This document shows, piece after piece, positions 22,872-34,683 of a stretch of 64,000 nt of DNA (within the stretch, counting starts at the first letter, position 1; every line of letters starts with the position of its first letter). Origin of the DNA: Hygrophila difformis (Eukaryota; Streptophyta; Magnoliopsida; Lamiales; Acanthaceae); the NCBI GenBank assembly GCA_030278955.1, contig JAOANR010000014.1, positions 39,941,453 through 40,005,452 of the forward strand, given 5' to 3'. The translations under genes were made by a program, and so were the position numbers. The notes under the pieces are model-generated. The model worked only from the letters and a program-made list of their open reading frames with translations. It was not told the DNA's origin and searched no databases.

Positions 22872-23695
22872 GTTTTAAGTAGGGGTGAAAGCGGGATGGA
22901 TAATTCCCACTCCATCCGATGCCATATTCAATTATATTCGAATCCGAATTCGAATTTTTATATCCGGCGGATATTTGGCGGATACGGGACCGGATATGGG
23001 ATTGCAAATATCCGTCCGTATCCGAAAAAATCCGAATATCATGTGGATATTATCCGTATTTTCTATCCGAATATCCGGAAATTTATATATATATTTTTTT
23101 TGGTGAAACCGGGTATCCCAGGCCACATTGGACCTAAGACTAATCACTCGAGGATCTGCAAGGGCAATTAAGGGCGCCTCTCCCAAAGCAGTTTTTTGCA
23201 TACACAAGGCTCGAACCCGAGACCTTGCTTAAGCGACTAGAGCCCCCATCCACTCAAGCCAACTGCTGTTGGTGGAAATTTATATATATTTATATATGTA
23301 TATTATAATATATTATACTAATTATAAAATAAATAAGTAATACTATATGTATAAATATAATCAACAGCTTGAAAGCCATATGTAATTAATTAAATCAAAT
23401 CATATTAATCAACTCAACTATATCATTAGGTTTTTTGCATGTCTACGAAATAACTAATGATCTTGCAGTATATTCTGGTTTCTCTTAAAAAGTTATAAAA
23501 AAATTAATTTTAAAAATTATAAGATTATCCAAGTTAAAATCCGAATCCGTCTCGTATCCGTTTTCCGAAATATTCGAATTGTATTTCTATCCGGCCTATT
23601 CGTATTCGATTCCGTATTCGACAAAAAATATGGGATATGATACGGGACGAGTACTATCCGCCCATATCCGTTCCGTTTTCACCCATAGTTTTAAG
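22872..23695. mobile_element. hAT-type element (808 bp) with exact 8-bp target duplication
   Basis: GTTTTAAG occurs at 22872-22879 and 23688-23695. The element (22880-23687) begins TAGGGGTGAAAGCGG and ends, read in reverse, TATGGGTGAAAACGG. Subterminal stretches are rich in ATCCGAAT/ATATCCG repeats in both orientations. It lies inside the Tourist-like MITE and itself contains a SINE. No transposase frame. Confidence 0.87.
23077..23289 (-). mobile_element. tRNA-derived SINE with 16-bp target duplication
   Basis: GGAAATTTATATATAT occurs at 23077-23092 and 23274-23289. The 181-bp insert (23093-23273), read on the minus strand, has a box-A-like TGGCTTGAGTGG and a box-B-like GGGTTCGAGCC about 40 bp apart, then a body and a short A tail (T run at 23094-23101). 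These are the RNA polymerase III promoter boxes of a tRNA-derived SINE. It is nested in the hAT element. Confidence 0.85.
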
Positions 23696-24178
23696 ATTAT
23701 TGCGTTTGGTTAGATTGAGAATCTTAGATTTCCAGTTTTAATTAATTCACTATAATGTCATTGAATTTCAATTGATCGAATGTTATAAATGTCATTTTGC
23801 TACACAATAGAAAATATTGAAGCATTTTTTAAAGCATAGAAAATTGTTTATATGTAATTTCTTATATGATAATGAGTCATTTAATGTCTCTAAATCCTTA
23901 TTATTTTTATTTTGTATGTAGAAGATAAATAAATTTTAAGAAAATATGATAATATATATTAAAAATATGTTTAAATAATTTAAAATTTTTCAATTGATTT
24001 TTTAAAATTAACTTTCATATATTTGTCATTTTTTAGAATACAAATATCTAAATTTATAAAATAAAATAAATATAAAAAGTGAGGGTATAAAAGTCAACTT
24101 AGTATAAAGTAGACAAAGTGGATGTGATAATCTAAGATTACCTGCCCTTCAGGTGTGATCACATTCCCACCAAAAACA

Positions 24179-24911
24179 CTTAGGTGGCGTTTGGTTCGGG
24201 GCATCCAAGTTACCCATTGGGAATTTTGGATAGGGAATGTAATATGCACGCATTTGGTTCGCGACATCTTTCACTTGGGAATGTCACATTCCTATCAAGG
24301 TGGCAATGTTATAGGTTTTTGGTGGGAATCACATTCCCACCTGGAGGGCAGGTAATCTTAGATTACCACCTTCGTTTTGCCTACTTGTATACTAATTTGA
24401 CTTTTTTACCCTTCACTTTTTATATTTATTTTATTTTTTAAAATTAAATATTTGTATTCTAAAAAATGATAATATATAAAATTTTGATTTTTAAAAATGA
24501 ACTGGAAAATTTTAAATTATTTAAATATATTTTTAATATATATTCTCATATTTTCTTAAAATTCATTTCTCTTCTATATACAAAATAAAAATAATAAGTA
24601 TTTAGAAACACTAAATGAGTAATTATCAATAATAAATTAAATGTTTTATATTTAAAAATATAAATCGACTGAAATATTTTCTATTGTGTAGCAACATGAC
24701 ATATTTATAACATTCATTCAATTGAAATTCAAGGACATTATAGTAAATTAATTAGATCTGAAAATATGAGATTCCCAATCTAACAAAACGTAATAATCTT
24801 AAAACATCAAAAAATAAGATTCCTAGCAATATCATATTCCTAGTAATCTTACATTCCCAGCAATAACATTCCCACTGGTAATATAAGATCCCTCCAACCA
24901 AATGCACCGTT
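24179..24911. mobile_element. Tourist-like MITE, second copy
   Basis: Starts at a TTA with GGTGGCGTTTGGTTC and ends with AACCAAATGCACCG before TTA at 24912-24914, so the ends are inverted repeats beside TTA, as in PIF/Harbinger MITEs. The inside has repeated GGGAATGT/ACATTCCC motifs in both orientations. Confidence 0.72.
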
Positions 24912-25730
24912 AAGGTGATAATTGGTTCAGGGGATCCAATATTTCAAGTGAGAATCTTGGATAAGGAATGTAATTCGCGTTTGGTTCGCGGCATCTTTCA
25001 CTTGGAAATTTCACATTCCCATCGAGGTGAAAACATTCTCATCTGGAGGGAAGGTAATTTTAGATTACCACTTCCGTTTTGCCTACTTTTATACTAATTT
25101 GACTTTTTTACCCTCACTTTTTATACTTATTTTATTTTTTAAAATTAAATATTTGTATTCTAAACAATGATAATATATAAAATTTTGATTTTTAAAAATT
25201 AACTGAAAAGTTTTAAATTATTTAAACATGTTTTTTAAAATATTTTTAAAAATTAACTGAAAAGTTTTAAATTATTTAAACATGTTTTTTAAAATATATT
25301 CTCATATTTTCTTAAAATTTATTTATCTTCTATAATACAAAATAAAAATCATAAGTATTTAGAGATTATGACTAATTATCTTATAATAAATTATATATAA
25401 AGAATTTTTTTATATTTAAAAATATAAATCGACTGAAATATTTTCTATTGTGTAGCAACATGACATATTGATAATATTTATTCAATTGAAATTCAAGGAC
25501 ATTATAGTAAATTAATTAGATATGGAAATATGAGATTCCCAATTTAACCAAACGCAATAATCTTAAAACATAAAAAAATAAGATTACTTGCAATCTCATA
25601 TTCTCAGTAATCTTACATTTCCAGCAATCACATTCCCACTGTTAATCTAAGATCCCTCCAACCAAACGCTCATTCCCACGTCGGTGGGAATGTGATATTC
25701 CTACATGAAACATGCCCCGACCAAATATGC
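24912..25730. mobile_element. Tourist-like MITE, third copy, directly abutting the second
   Basis: Begins AAGGTGATAATTGGTTCAGG right after the end of the previous copy and runs to about ACCAAATATGCGC. The sequence is highly similar to the second copy along most of its length. A tandem duplication of about 53 bp (TTAACTGAAAAGTTTTAAAT repeated) lies at about 25192-25298. The right end is less certain, because extra GGTGGGAATGTG sequence follows the CCAAACGC terminus. Confidence 0.6.
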
Positions 25731-26036
25731 GCATATTTCATTCCATATTTCATTCCATAGCCAAAATTTATTTTTAATAAAAAATACTACGAGTAAAAAA
25801 TTTAAAATAAAATTAATTAAATAAATTATTGAATTCAATAATTAAATTAATAAATAAATAAATAGTAAATTATAAAATAAATAATTAATTAATTTGATCA
25901 AATAAATAAATAATTAAATTATATAAATAATCAAATAAATGTTGAATAAAATATAAAATAAATAATAAAATAATGGAAAAAATAATAAAAATAAAAAAAA
26001 TTGAAAACAACTACAGACCCCAAATTGGGGTCGGTA
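25731..26036. other. Very AT-rich stretch
   Basis: Almost only A and T, with many AATAAATAAAT repeats. No feature seen. Confidence 0.6.
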
Positions 26037-26066
26037 ACACCGACCACATTAATTGTGGTCGGTGTT
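26017..26066. repeat. GC-richer hairpins in AT-rich DNA
   Basis: ACCCCAAATTGGGGT is palindromic. It is followed by an inverted repeat with 12-bp arms, ACACCGACCACA and TGTGGTCGGTGT. They stand out against the almost pure AT sequence on the left. Possibly the end of an old transposon; no target duplication was found. Confidence 0.6.
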
Positions 26067-26165
26067 CTGGTTGTCGAATGCCCCGGGTCCCAACTCATTT
26101 GCTGTCTCTAGTTGAGACTAATATTTTCTCATTTGCCAATGATTGTTTTTTAAGGCTCTATATAA

Positions 26166-26427
26166 TACTCATCCCCCTTTTTCTTGAAAGTGACACATTC
26201 CTCTCAGACACGTAATTCAATATATAGTTTTAACGATTAATAATTTAAATTTTCTATAAATAAAAATGATAAAAACGTGATATTCTAAAATTACAAAATA
26301 AGAATTCAACCAGATCCTCCTTGAATATGTTTTTTCGTGTATAATATGATAAAAATATGAGTCTAATTTAAACAATAAATAATATCAAAAAGTGAAGCGT
26401 GCCACTTTCACAAAAACAGAGGTAGTA
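26166..26427. mobile_element. Stowaway-like MITE with shared inner module
   Basis: TA-bounded, 262 bp. Left TACTCATCCCCCTTTTTC and right (reversed) TACTACCTCTGTTTTTGTG form imperfect TIRs, then AAAGTGACAC/AAAGTGGCAC. The inner part resembles the TTAGATTCGTCT module in a degenerate form. Confidence 0.75.
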
Positions 26428-26475
26428 TTAACGAATGTACTTTATTCGTTTCAATTTTTATGATAAACTACGAAT

Positions 26476-27104
26476 ATCCTAAAATCGGAGATGGTGTGGT
26501 GCAGATAAAGGGAGGTACGGACGTGCAGACATTTGTCCGCAACCGTTGATCATTTTCATCATCCAACGGTTGAAATCATTTGTAAGGTTAGTTTCGTGAG
26601 AAGTAATATATCAAGTCGATGAATTATATAGGGCCATGTCGCTGAATTGTGTAAGGCTCCCTCCCCGCGATGCACTATAATGCATAGAACTTATCGCTTA
26701 AATGTATAAAATTGTGTCGCTGAAATGATTACAATAATGTCGCTGAATTGCATAGGCCATGTCGCTGAATTTGTATTGGCCATGTCGCTGAATTGTGAAG
26801 GCTCCGTCACTGAGATGCGTTTCAAATCGCAATGAACTTCAAACAGCTCTAACTTCAAACATCGCTGCGATGAACACAATAATGTCGCTGAATTGCATAT
26901 GCCGCGCCGCTGAATTGGATTGGATCCGTCGCTGAGTTGTGTATGTCATGTTGCTGAATTGTATATTATCCTATGTAAAATTACGAAACTAACCCTACAA
27001 ATGAACTCAACCGTTGGATAATGAAAATGATCAACGGTTGCGGACAAACTTCCGCACGTCCGCACCTCCCTTCATCCGCACCATAACCTTGCACATCCTA
27101 AAAT
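26476..27104. mobile_element. MULE-like element (609 bp) with exact 10-bp target duplication and inner repeats
   Basis: ATCCTAAAAT occurs at 26476-26485 and 27095-27104. The ends of the 609 bp between share a TIR of about 115 bp, with GGTGCGGATGAAGGGAGG-type, GTCCGCAACCGTTGATCATT and CCAACGGTTGA segments. A 9-10-bp duplication with long TIRs fits a Mutator-like element. The centre holds about nine degenerate copies of TGTCGCTGAATTG. No coding capacity. Confidence 0.85.
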
Positions 27105-27148
27105 ACCTTTATTTATGACATCGAAAATAATTACTAAGAATTATCTTT

Positions 27149-27412
27149 TACTTCCCCTGTTCTCTTTTAAATGCATCATTCATGCGTTTTACGTCGTCCA
27201 AGATATATTTTTAAAGGTTAATAACTCAAATTGTACATAAATAAAAATTATAAAGATTTGATTTTCTAAAACTACGTGATTAGACGAATCTAACAAGATC
27301 TCACTTGACTATGTTTTTTCTTATATAACTATCTTAAAAAAATTAATCAAAGTTACTCAATAAATAGTTATTACTATGCAAATGAATCACTTATTTGAGA
27401 ACGGAGGTAGTA
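27149..27412. mobile_element. Stowaway-like MITE with shared inner module
   Basis: TA-bounded, 264 bp. Ends TACTTCCCCTGTTCTC and, reversed, TACTACCTCCGTTCTC. Inside, TTAGACGAATCTAACAAGAT followed by CTCACTTGACTATG is a clear copy of the module, in minus orientation. Confidence 0.82.
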
Positions 27413-27678
27413 AAAGATATCTTTTGAAGATAATTTCTAATGCATTTCTTAATTAGTAAAACTAGCCCACAAACAATCATTTGTGAACCAATAATGCAAA
27501 CTCTATGAATGAAACGTGTAGCTTGCATCTGTTAGGGGGATCTCTTCAATATTTTTAACTGTTCTTGAATGATTATTTGCTTCTCCTGTAATTTTTGACA
27601 AATTAAATCAAAAGAAATCATAGTTAAAGTTGAGAGAGTTGGAGATGCAATCCAATATTTACTTTTAATCATATATAC

Positions 27679-28012
27679 TACTATCTCTGTTTAAGAAGCC
27701 ATTATTTTATTTTATTTAAATATACATATTTCCTATGTCTCCTTATTTTGTTACGGTGTCATCTAACATGCTTGACGATACATATATTTAACAGTTAATA
27801 AGTTAAATTGCGTATAAGGAAAAATTATAAAAATTAATATTTTAAAATTAAAAGATTAGACGAATTTAATAAGATCTTGCTTGATTGTATTTTTCTTACA
27901 TAACTTTGATAAAAATTTGAATCAAAATTAAACAGTAAATAATGCCAAAAAATACTGCATAACAAAAATAATGAGAGAGAAGTAGTGTATTCTTTTGGAT
28001 GAGACGGAAGTA
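27679..28012. mobile_element. Stowaway-like MITE with shared inner module (limits approximate)
   Basis: Left TACTATCTCTGTTTAAG and right (reversed) TACTTCCGTCTCATCC are weak TIRs. Inside, TTAGACGAATTTAATAAGAT followed by CTTGCTTGATTG is a degenerate module copy. Confidence 0.55.
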
Positions 28013-30579
28013 GTGTGTTGTTTTAAAAGGTAGTGTATTGTTTTAAATTCATATATCAAAATCCGACAAAGAACCCAATCAACCGACCAGGGAAGACCGA
28101 TTGACAACCCTACCCAACACTCACAACTTCCAAAATTTGGACTAGAAGAAGAGTAGTGTACTCTATGAAGGCATTGCCATTGCCCATTTGACAGTCTCAG
28201 TAATTTTGCCAGTCATGATGTCTCAGTAGCTGGTCATTTCACATCATGAGAATCCCACCCCACCCCATCCCCCCCTCCCCCTCACCCTCACCCTCCTCCT
28301 AAATTAATGTAGTTAAAAAGACTACTGTTCATCATAACGCAAATTGACCAGTTAATTTGGCTTCTTCCAGAAACCCTAGTTTACTGATGCAGCTGTATTT
28401 CTGTGCCCCCCAATTCGTGCTTGTAACTTAGCTTGACGACATTTATTACAAATATTTTCAATTGAAAAATTATTCACAAAAAGAGAGCTATGAAAACCAC
28501 TGACTGTTACTTGGAACAGCTTTATTCTTGCCTTGTTTTGGTTCTTGATCAGCTTCTTTTTTAACTTTTTACACACTGGGATGAGTATGGCAGTGGGAAA
28601 ACCCTCTCCTTCATATATATTTATGCTGCCCTGACTGAAAGCAAAGAAAAGGTGAAGGGGAAGAAGAAGGTTTGCTTTATTACATGTGAGGGTTCCACAC
28701 TTCCACAGTTTGGAGTTATACTGTTATAGTGTCCGTACCTAAACTTTTTTTTTTTCTGCTGCCTTATCTTTCCCAACTGAGTTCTTTCCATTCCAGTTTC
28801 TGCATTTATGGCATTGTGATGTGGCCATCAATTTGGACTTTTTGGGGAGGATGCACATCATCAGGATTTTGAGATGTAAACTTAAAGACATTTGAGATTT
28901 GAGATGGGTCCATTGGGTTTTGGATAGATCTCAGTAGAGTCAGATTCATAATTCAAATTTATTGAATACATTTGGAATATGATTGTCCTTTTTTTTTTTT
29001 CCTTTAAGACAATTTGGACTGTTTGGTCACAGTAGATCTACACTATATAAGTTCATTGTTATGTTATATATAGAAAAGTATGATTATGACTATTAAATTT
29101 AGGTTTTCTTTCTAGAAGAGCTACCAATTCATTTTTCAGGTGTTGAATGACGTAAAATTCAAAGATTTTTATATATTGTGCCTTTATTATTTTTTCTTAT
29201 AGTATTTGTGGTTATTGTTATTAGTAGTTAGTTGATTCCATCTGAATTTGGTGAAACACAATCTGGAAAAAGGTTTGTTCAAATCCACTATTTCCTGATT
29301 TTTATATATTTGCGTGGTTATCATCACCAATGCCATTGTGCCAAAGGTGGTGTCAATTCGATCAATCAAATCATGTATTATATTTTTGCTGTGGCTTCGA
29401 TCTACACCCAATGCAAGACCCAAATATGACAAAATGCTTGTAATAATCGCACATGAAAGTGAACTAATTAAAAGCAATTCACAAACAAAAGAATAACAAG
29501 ATCAGCAACAGGAGACTGTATTAATTAATTCTGCCAGAATCACTGTTTGTTGAAGTAACAATGCATGCAAATAACTGGTAATAAAAAGACGTTTATGGCA
29601 GAAATAGAGTTCAGTAACTGCAGTTCTTTAAATGAAGAAGATAAAGCCTCTAGCTGTGGAACAAACAGATACATTTAATTACACATAATTCTATGCTCAA
29701 GTGAGTAGAAACAATATATTCCTAGAATAATTTTTATCAAGATAATATGTAAGTTCAATAAATCAGTGTTCCACAGTAAGGTAAGGGATCCATCCTTGGC
29801 TAAATTTTTCCTGTTACTGTTTGGGGCCGGGGGGACTTCAAGGGTTATTTCAATGGTTTATTCGTAGGTTGTATGTAGGTGGAGGCCAACTTCAATGTCT
29901 TCGGCCTGCTATGTCTCCAATATAATAATTACATGGATAGTCACAATTCATTGGCCCCATGGAGCTCCTCCTTGGTGCAAATATTTAATGATAAAACAAC
30001 AAGAATAGTGATTGGGTTTTCACATGTTTCTGTGTAAGAAACTACAAAAAGAGAGCAGAAATCAAAATCAGACACAAGGGACCTAATTTCTGAGCACAAG
30101 ATCAAATTATATTTCCAAGCTTTTGCAAGATGTTAGCTTAATTATACAATATGCAAACAATATGCCAAAACAAAAAAAAGAGAGAACAAACAAACAAATT
30201 ATTTCAACATGATCATAAGTTGAATACTTACTCACCCGGGGATCGAATCAAATTATCATCATCATCAACAACAACTAACACAGAATGAAGCTAATTAATA
30301 GAACAAATACCAATAAGCAGATACGTATAATTAAATCTATAAAGGATCAAACTAACCATCATCTGCAGTAATTAATGCAATCCCTCTCATGTCATCAGTT
30401 ACCTATTGCGCCTTGATCCTAGCTCATCATGACATCCATCCCCACAAAACGCTAAGCTAGCTAGCTGCACGCCTTCAACAATAATAGAATCAAGTAGTTT
30501 GAGGCATGGAAGTGAAATAGGTAACTAGGGGGTTAATTAATTTAATAGATCCCCTAATCACTAATTAAACTTTTTAAAT
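28013..30579. other. Intergenic region downstream of the PTL gene
   Basis: 2.6 kb of non-coding DNA. A C-rich tract lies at 28256-28305 and T runs near 28747 and 28990. Short frames (28376-28576, 29187-29477) show no family features. I see no terminal repeats or RNA gene. Confidence 0.5.
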
Positions 30580-32850
30580 TCAGTCCATGATTCTTCCATA
30601 AGCATCCCCCATAAAGAACCTAAAGCAGCTATCTGTAGTCATAGCATTATTGCCCGTGTTAGCGCTGGGGGAAGAATTCGCATGACGACGACGGTGATGA
30701 TCATCAACAGAAGTCTGTTGTTGTTGCTGCTGGTCATGACTGGCCTCATTACATGAGTAAACATGATCTCCATCTTGCCCTAATTGATTGGATACTTGTT
30801 CATGGTAATATGCAGCTGTGCTGCAGCCTTTTGAATTCTCCTTTCTTTTCTTGTTGCACTTGAGTAGATAATTATTATTGACACTATCCCACTTGTCTTT
30901 GCACATCACACCAGTCCTGTCGTGTCCATGACAAGCCATTTTGGTTGCTATTTCTTCCCACAGCATTTCCTCTGATGATGATGATGATGATACGCCTATT
31001 TGCTGAAACTTTGCTTCCATTCCTGACCTCACCTGAATCAGCCTACTGATCTCACTCTCCGGCCATATCATATTGCCTCCTCCTTTACCTGAATTAGTCA
31101 TCGTTTCGCCCCCAATTTCCTCATTATTGTTGTTCTGGTTTTCAATCTCCGCCGGTGAAGCCCTTATGAGATGATGATTATCCTTTCCAGTGAGTTTGTG
31201 CAGTGCTTCCATTAGAGCAGCGTCGCGTGCTTCGATCCAGGCTCTTTCATTAGCCCAGAATTTTTGTTCCTTCTCCATTCTAACCGCGTCTTGTCGTCTC
31301 CATTCCTCCTCTCTCATCATCCTCTCGTGCTCCTTTTCCTCCATTGTCTTCATCATTTTCTCCATCCAGATCTCCTGTTTGTCCATCAGTTTCTTCATCT
31401 GTGAATCGATGAAATCCCGGATTTTAACTTTCCAGCCCCTCTTCCCCCTCTTCTTGTTACTCGGATCATCGTTCTTATCGTTCCCTTCGTTGAGATCAGT
31501 GTCGTCGGATGAACTAGTATCCACTTCGTCGGAATAATTGGATAGGCTAAGGCTATTGTCCGAGAGCTTCTGCCCTTGAAATGATTCCTGATTCGGTCCT
31601 AAAGAAGTGCTCTTATTACCGTAATTGTAGTGAAAATTACCTCCAACAAGATTGGCCTGATCCGAACCTGAAGCTGCACTATTAGAATCTCCATAAAGAG
31701 CTTCAAGCTGCCTAAAGAACCTGTAATGCTTCCCATCTTGCCTTCCGGCTTTGCCCTCTTTAGTCTTCTTGTAATATTTGTACAAATTCTCAAACTTCTC
31801 TCTGCACTTTTTACCGCTTCTCTGATAACCGTGCTCCTCGGACATTATCCTGAAACTCGAATTAAAGATAATTTTGAACTTTCCAGTTGGGATATACTAC
31901 ATCAGCAAATTGAAATGAAGATCTAATTAAGCAATAAAGTGAACCCTAGTTTCAGTTAATGAGCTACTCGAAAAAGCTTCATATGATAACGATATTTGAT
32001 AAGGAAGTCGAAACTCATGTAATTTTTCCGGTTCAATAGTGTATAAAAACCCACATTTGGAAAATGACTGTTTAAAAGTTCCATGTCTGTAAAACTGGAA
32101 AGGAGCTATTGCCAGTTAACTCGTGTCTTTTCCCCATATAAAAACACAGAAATCGTTTTCCAAACACACTAAAAAAGATTGGCTTTTGTGCCGAAAAAAC
32201 TTATAATAAAATTGGACGGATTAGAAGTCTGTTCTTGAGATCTTTAACTGGAAGTTTAAACTAATCGCTGTCATCCCTCGATCAGAATACCAGAAATCTT
32301 ATAAAGACGACGAATAATATTTTGTGAAAAAATAGGATGCGGATTCAGAAATTGTAACAATAGTGCATGTTTTTGTTCTTGTCTCCAATTAAAATCCTTG
32401 AAAAATAATAGACCGATTTGGAAACCTAGATATAGAGTAGCGCAGGCGATTGCGGAATTCAGGAATTAGCTAGGTTTAATTGACAAAAGAAAACTGTTAC
32501 CTTGAGACTTCATCCCACAAGGGGCCCTTTTGGTTCGCCTCTTTGAATTTGGGGTCGAGCCTCGATCTGATCTCGAGGAGAGTGAGGGTTTCCTGGCGCG
32601 GCCATCTCCCGGCGCCACCGTCTCCGCCGCCGACGTTTAAACCACTTTCAAACCCGGCGAAGCCGGTGGTATTAGCGGGAGTGAGAGTAGTGGGGGAATC
32701 GGAGGGAAAGAGGAGCATATTGTCGTAAGGGTGGTTGGGCGGCGGCGGGGGGCGGTGGGGAGTGAGGAGGTCCGGTGGGGGATGCGGGAACAAAGGCCTG
32801 CTGCTGGTGATGTAGTGGCGCAGATCGGGCATCCCGTATTGGTCGTCCAT
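30580..32850 (-). CDS. PTL: Trihelix (GT-2 class) transcription factor, PETAL LOSS type
   Basis: A nuclear DNA-binding protein of the GT-2 clade; in Arabidopsis PTL limits growth between sepals and affects petal initiation. Exon 1 is complement 32501-32850 and exon 2 complement 30580-31849. The 651-bp GT/AG intron splits an Arg codon in phase. The product is 539 aa. Residues about 83-170 are the first trihelix domain (RWPRQETLTLLEIRSRLD, GPLWDEVSR, GYQRSGKKCREKFENLYKYY). Residues about 255-330 form a charged helical segment with a basic patch (KKRGKRGWK) and the FWANERAWIEARDAALMEAL stretch typical of GT-2 proteins. A second trihelix covers about 375-460 (IWPESEISRLIQVRSGM, EMLWEEIA, CKDKWDSVNNNY). 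The C-terminus FFMGDAYGRIMD and the N-terminus MDDQYGMPDLRHYI match PTL better than GT-2 or GTL1. No break is visible. Confidence 0.93.
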
Positions 32851-33349
32851 TTTTGGGGAGGAGAAGAGAAATGGAGAAGGGTAAGGGTGTCTCTCTCCTA
32901 GTACGGCGAAGTTGTCTGAAGTGTGAACTGTTTGTAATAGAGAGAGAAAGAGAGGAATGGTGAAAGGAAGAGGAGGAGCGGCAGACCCGGATCGTGTCCT
33001 GCTTACAGGGAAAGGTGATGAATTCGTGTAGAGGACAATGGACCCATCTCTATGCTAGCTGCTGTTTCTTCTGCTGCTGCTTCTGATGAGGTGTGGTGTG
33101 GAGAGTGGAGACCCCTCTATCTATCTATCTCTTCCTTGTCTGTATCTGTATTCCTATCTCTCTATATCTACATCCATATGATGTATAATAATGTATGTAT
33201 GTAATGTATGTATGTGTATTTTTTAATAGGGGTTTTCGTTTTTTGGATATGGACGATCGTACGTAGTGTCGGTATTGGGTATTGCTGCAGCTGCCTCTTT
33301 GTATTTTATATGTATAGATACGTCTGTCAGTACACACAGTGCAAATGTA
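32851..33349 (-). promoter_or_regulatory. 5' leader and proximal upstream region of PTL
   Basis: GA-rich on the coding strand (CT-rich on plus), with TCTATCTATC repeats near 33115-33130 and GTATGTAT repeats near 33195. It should hold the leader and core promoter, but no single TATA box stands out. Confidence 0.45.
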
Positions 33350-33619
33350 TACTTTCTCAGTCTAACTAAAATTTTTATGTTTGATTTTTTGTTATTATTC
33401 ACTGTTTAAATTTGATTCAATTCGAATTTTTGTAATGGTTATGTAAGAAAAAACTATAGGTAAGTGAGCTCTTATTGGATTCGTCTAATCTTGTAGTTTA
33501 AAAATATCAAATTTTTATAATTTTTTATTATAGACAATTTAAGTTATTAATCGTTAAAAATCTGTATTGGTATACATATCAGGTGGGTCCGTAACAGTTA
33601 TAATGAGACGGAGGTAGTA
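33350..33619. mobile_element. Stowaway-like MITE with shared inner module
   Basis: TA-bounded, 270 bp. Left TACTTTCTCAGTCTAAC and right (reversed) TACTACCTCCGTCTCAT. Inside, GGATTCGTCTAATCTTGTAG is a plus-orientation module copy. It is the MITE nearest to the PTL start, about 0.5 kb upstream. Confidence 0.82.
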
Positions 33620-33762
33620 TATATATGTATATACACAGATTTTAATTAGGGATTTTGTATTGTTTTTGTGTGGCACATTGCATGTGTGCGACTATTAAGT
33701 GATTAATTAGTGGGCACTAAAGAGAACGTGTATGCATTATGTATGGGGTTCTTTTAAGTACC

Positions 33763-33808
33763 CCTCTCTCTCTCTCTCTCCTCTCTCTCTCTCCTCTCTC
33801 TCTCTCTC
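33763..33808. repeat. CT/GA microsatellite upstream of PTL
   Basis: CTCTCT repeat with two small interruptions, 46 bp, about 0.9 kb upstream of the PTL ATG. On the PTL strand it is GAGAGA, the sequence bound by plant BPC proteins; a regulatory role is only an inference. Confidence 0.85.
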
Positions 33809-33868
33809 AAGTAAGACACAAAGAATTGAAAAGGATATATGCATGTTTTGGAACTGTTTGATAAATAA

Positions 33869-34195
33869 TACTTTTTCCGTAATTTAATGATGGTAACGTT
33901 TATATAGTAAACGCTATTCATTTAGTAACTTTAATTCGATTTTTTAACAAAGTTACACAAGATAAAATATAATCAAGATGTTATTAGATTCGTCTAATCG
34001 CATAGTTTTATAATATTAAACTTTTATAATTTTTACTTTTATACCATTTGAGACATTAATCGTTAAACATTACATTGGATTGCGTGAAAATATGGAATAT
34101 TAAAATCATTGAATTTGAGATATTAATCGTTAAACATTTGCATTGGATTGCGTAAAAACATGAAATGTTAAAATCATTAAATTACAGATGGAGTA
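33869..34195. mobile_element. Stowaway-like MITE with inner module and partial inner duplication
   Basis: TA-bounded, 327 bp. Left TACTTTTTCCGTAATTTAAT and right (reversed) TTACTCCATCTGTAATTTAA. AGATTCGTCTAATCGCATAG is the module. The stretch ATTAATCGTTAAACATTxCATTGG with the following GATTGCGTxAAAA is present twice in tandem. Confidence 0.8.
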
Positions 34196-34489
34196 ACGCG
34201 ATAACATTATTTTCAATTTGAATTGGGATCTTCTTTATCTCAATTATTGTCAAGAAACATCTACAATAATAAATCTTGGGCAACTTATTTGTGAAAATAT
34301 ATATATAGTAAAAAACGCACCACACCTAAAATCGGGTCAAGTTGACTCTACGATTAGCTAAGCCTTATTTGGCCCCTCCCAGGGCAACTGTAGAACTTTG
34401 ATATTTGGGATGTTTGGGAGTCAGCGGCTCCGCTGACAAGTAATAGATTTGGAGAGAGAACTGTGAGATGATATGCTCTTCCAATATAC

Positions 34490-34683
34490 TACTCCCTCCG
34501 TCCCATTCCAAATGTCCTACTTACTATTTTTGGATGTCCCATTACAAATGTCTTCTTTCTATAAATAGAAATAATTTTCCCCTCCAACAACTATGTGGAC
34601 CCCACCATATACTCACAAACCAACTCTACCTTAATTTCCGTGCCCAACAGTAACAAGACAATTGGAGTGGGACGGAGGGAGTA
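34490..34683. mobile_element. Stowaway-like MITE, 194 bp, twin of 37048-37241
   Basis: TA-bounded with TACTCCCTCCGTCCCATTCC and its reverse at the right end (GGAGTGGGACGGAGGGAGTA). By eye it differs from the copy at 37048 at six positions in 194 bp. Confidence 0.92.

Larger units (their letters stand above)
22759..24178. mobile_element. Tourist-like MITE (reverse orientation), split by a hAT insertion
   Basis: Begins near TTA at 22759 with GGTCGGTTTGGTTGATGGATC and ends near TTA at 24180. Its inner sequence (GCTGGGAATGTAAGATTA, GGTAATCTTAGATTACC) reappears in the two copies at 24179-25730 in opposite orientation. TTA ends with CGTTTGGTT termini fit PIF/Harbinger-derived Tourist MITEs. The outer 150 bp of its right end appear to be missing next to the second copy. 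It is interrupted at 22880-23687. Confidence 0.6.

Noticed and set aside
23093..23273. Functional tRNA gene
   Set aside because: Only box A/B-like motifs are present, with a SINE body, A tail and target duplication; no full cloverleaf.
31190..31537. Plus-strand frame of 115 codons
   Set aside because: Antisense shadow of the PTL coding exon.
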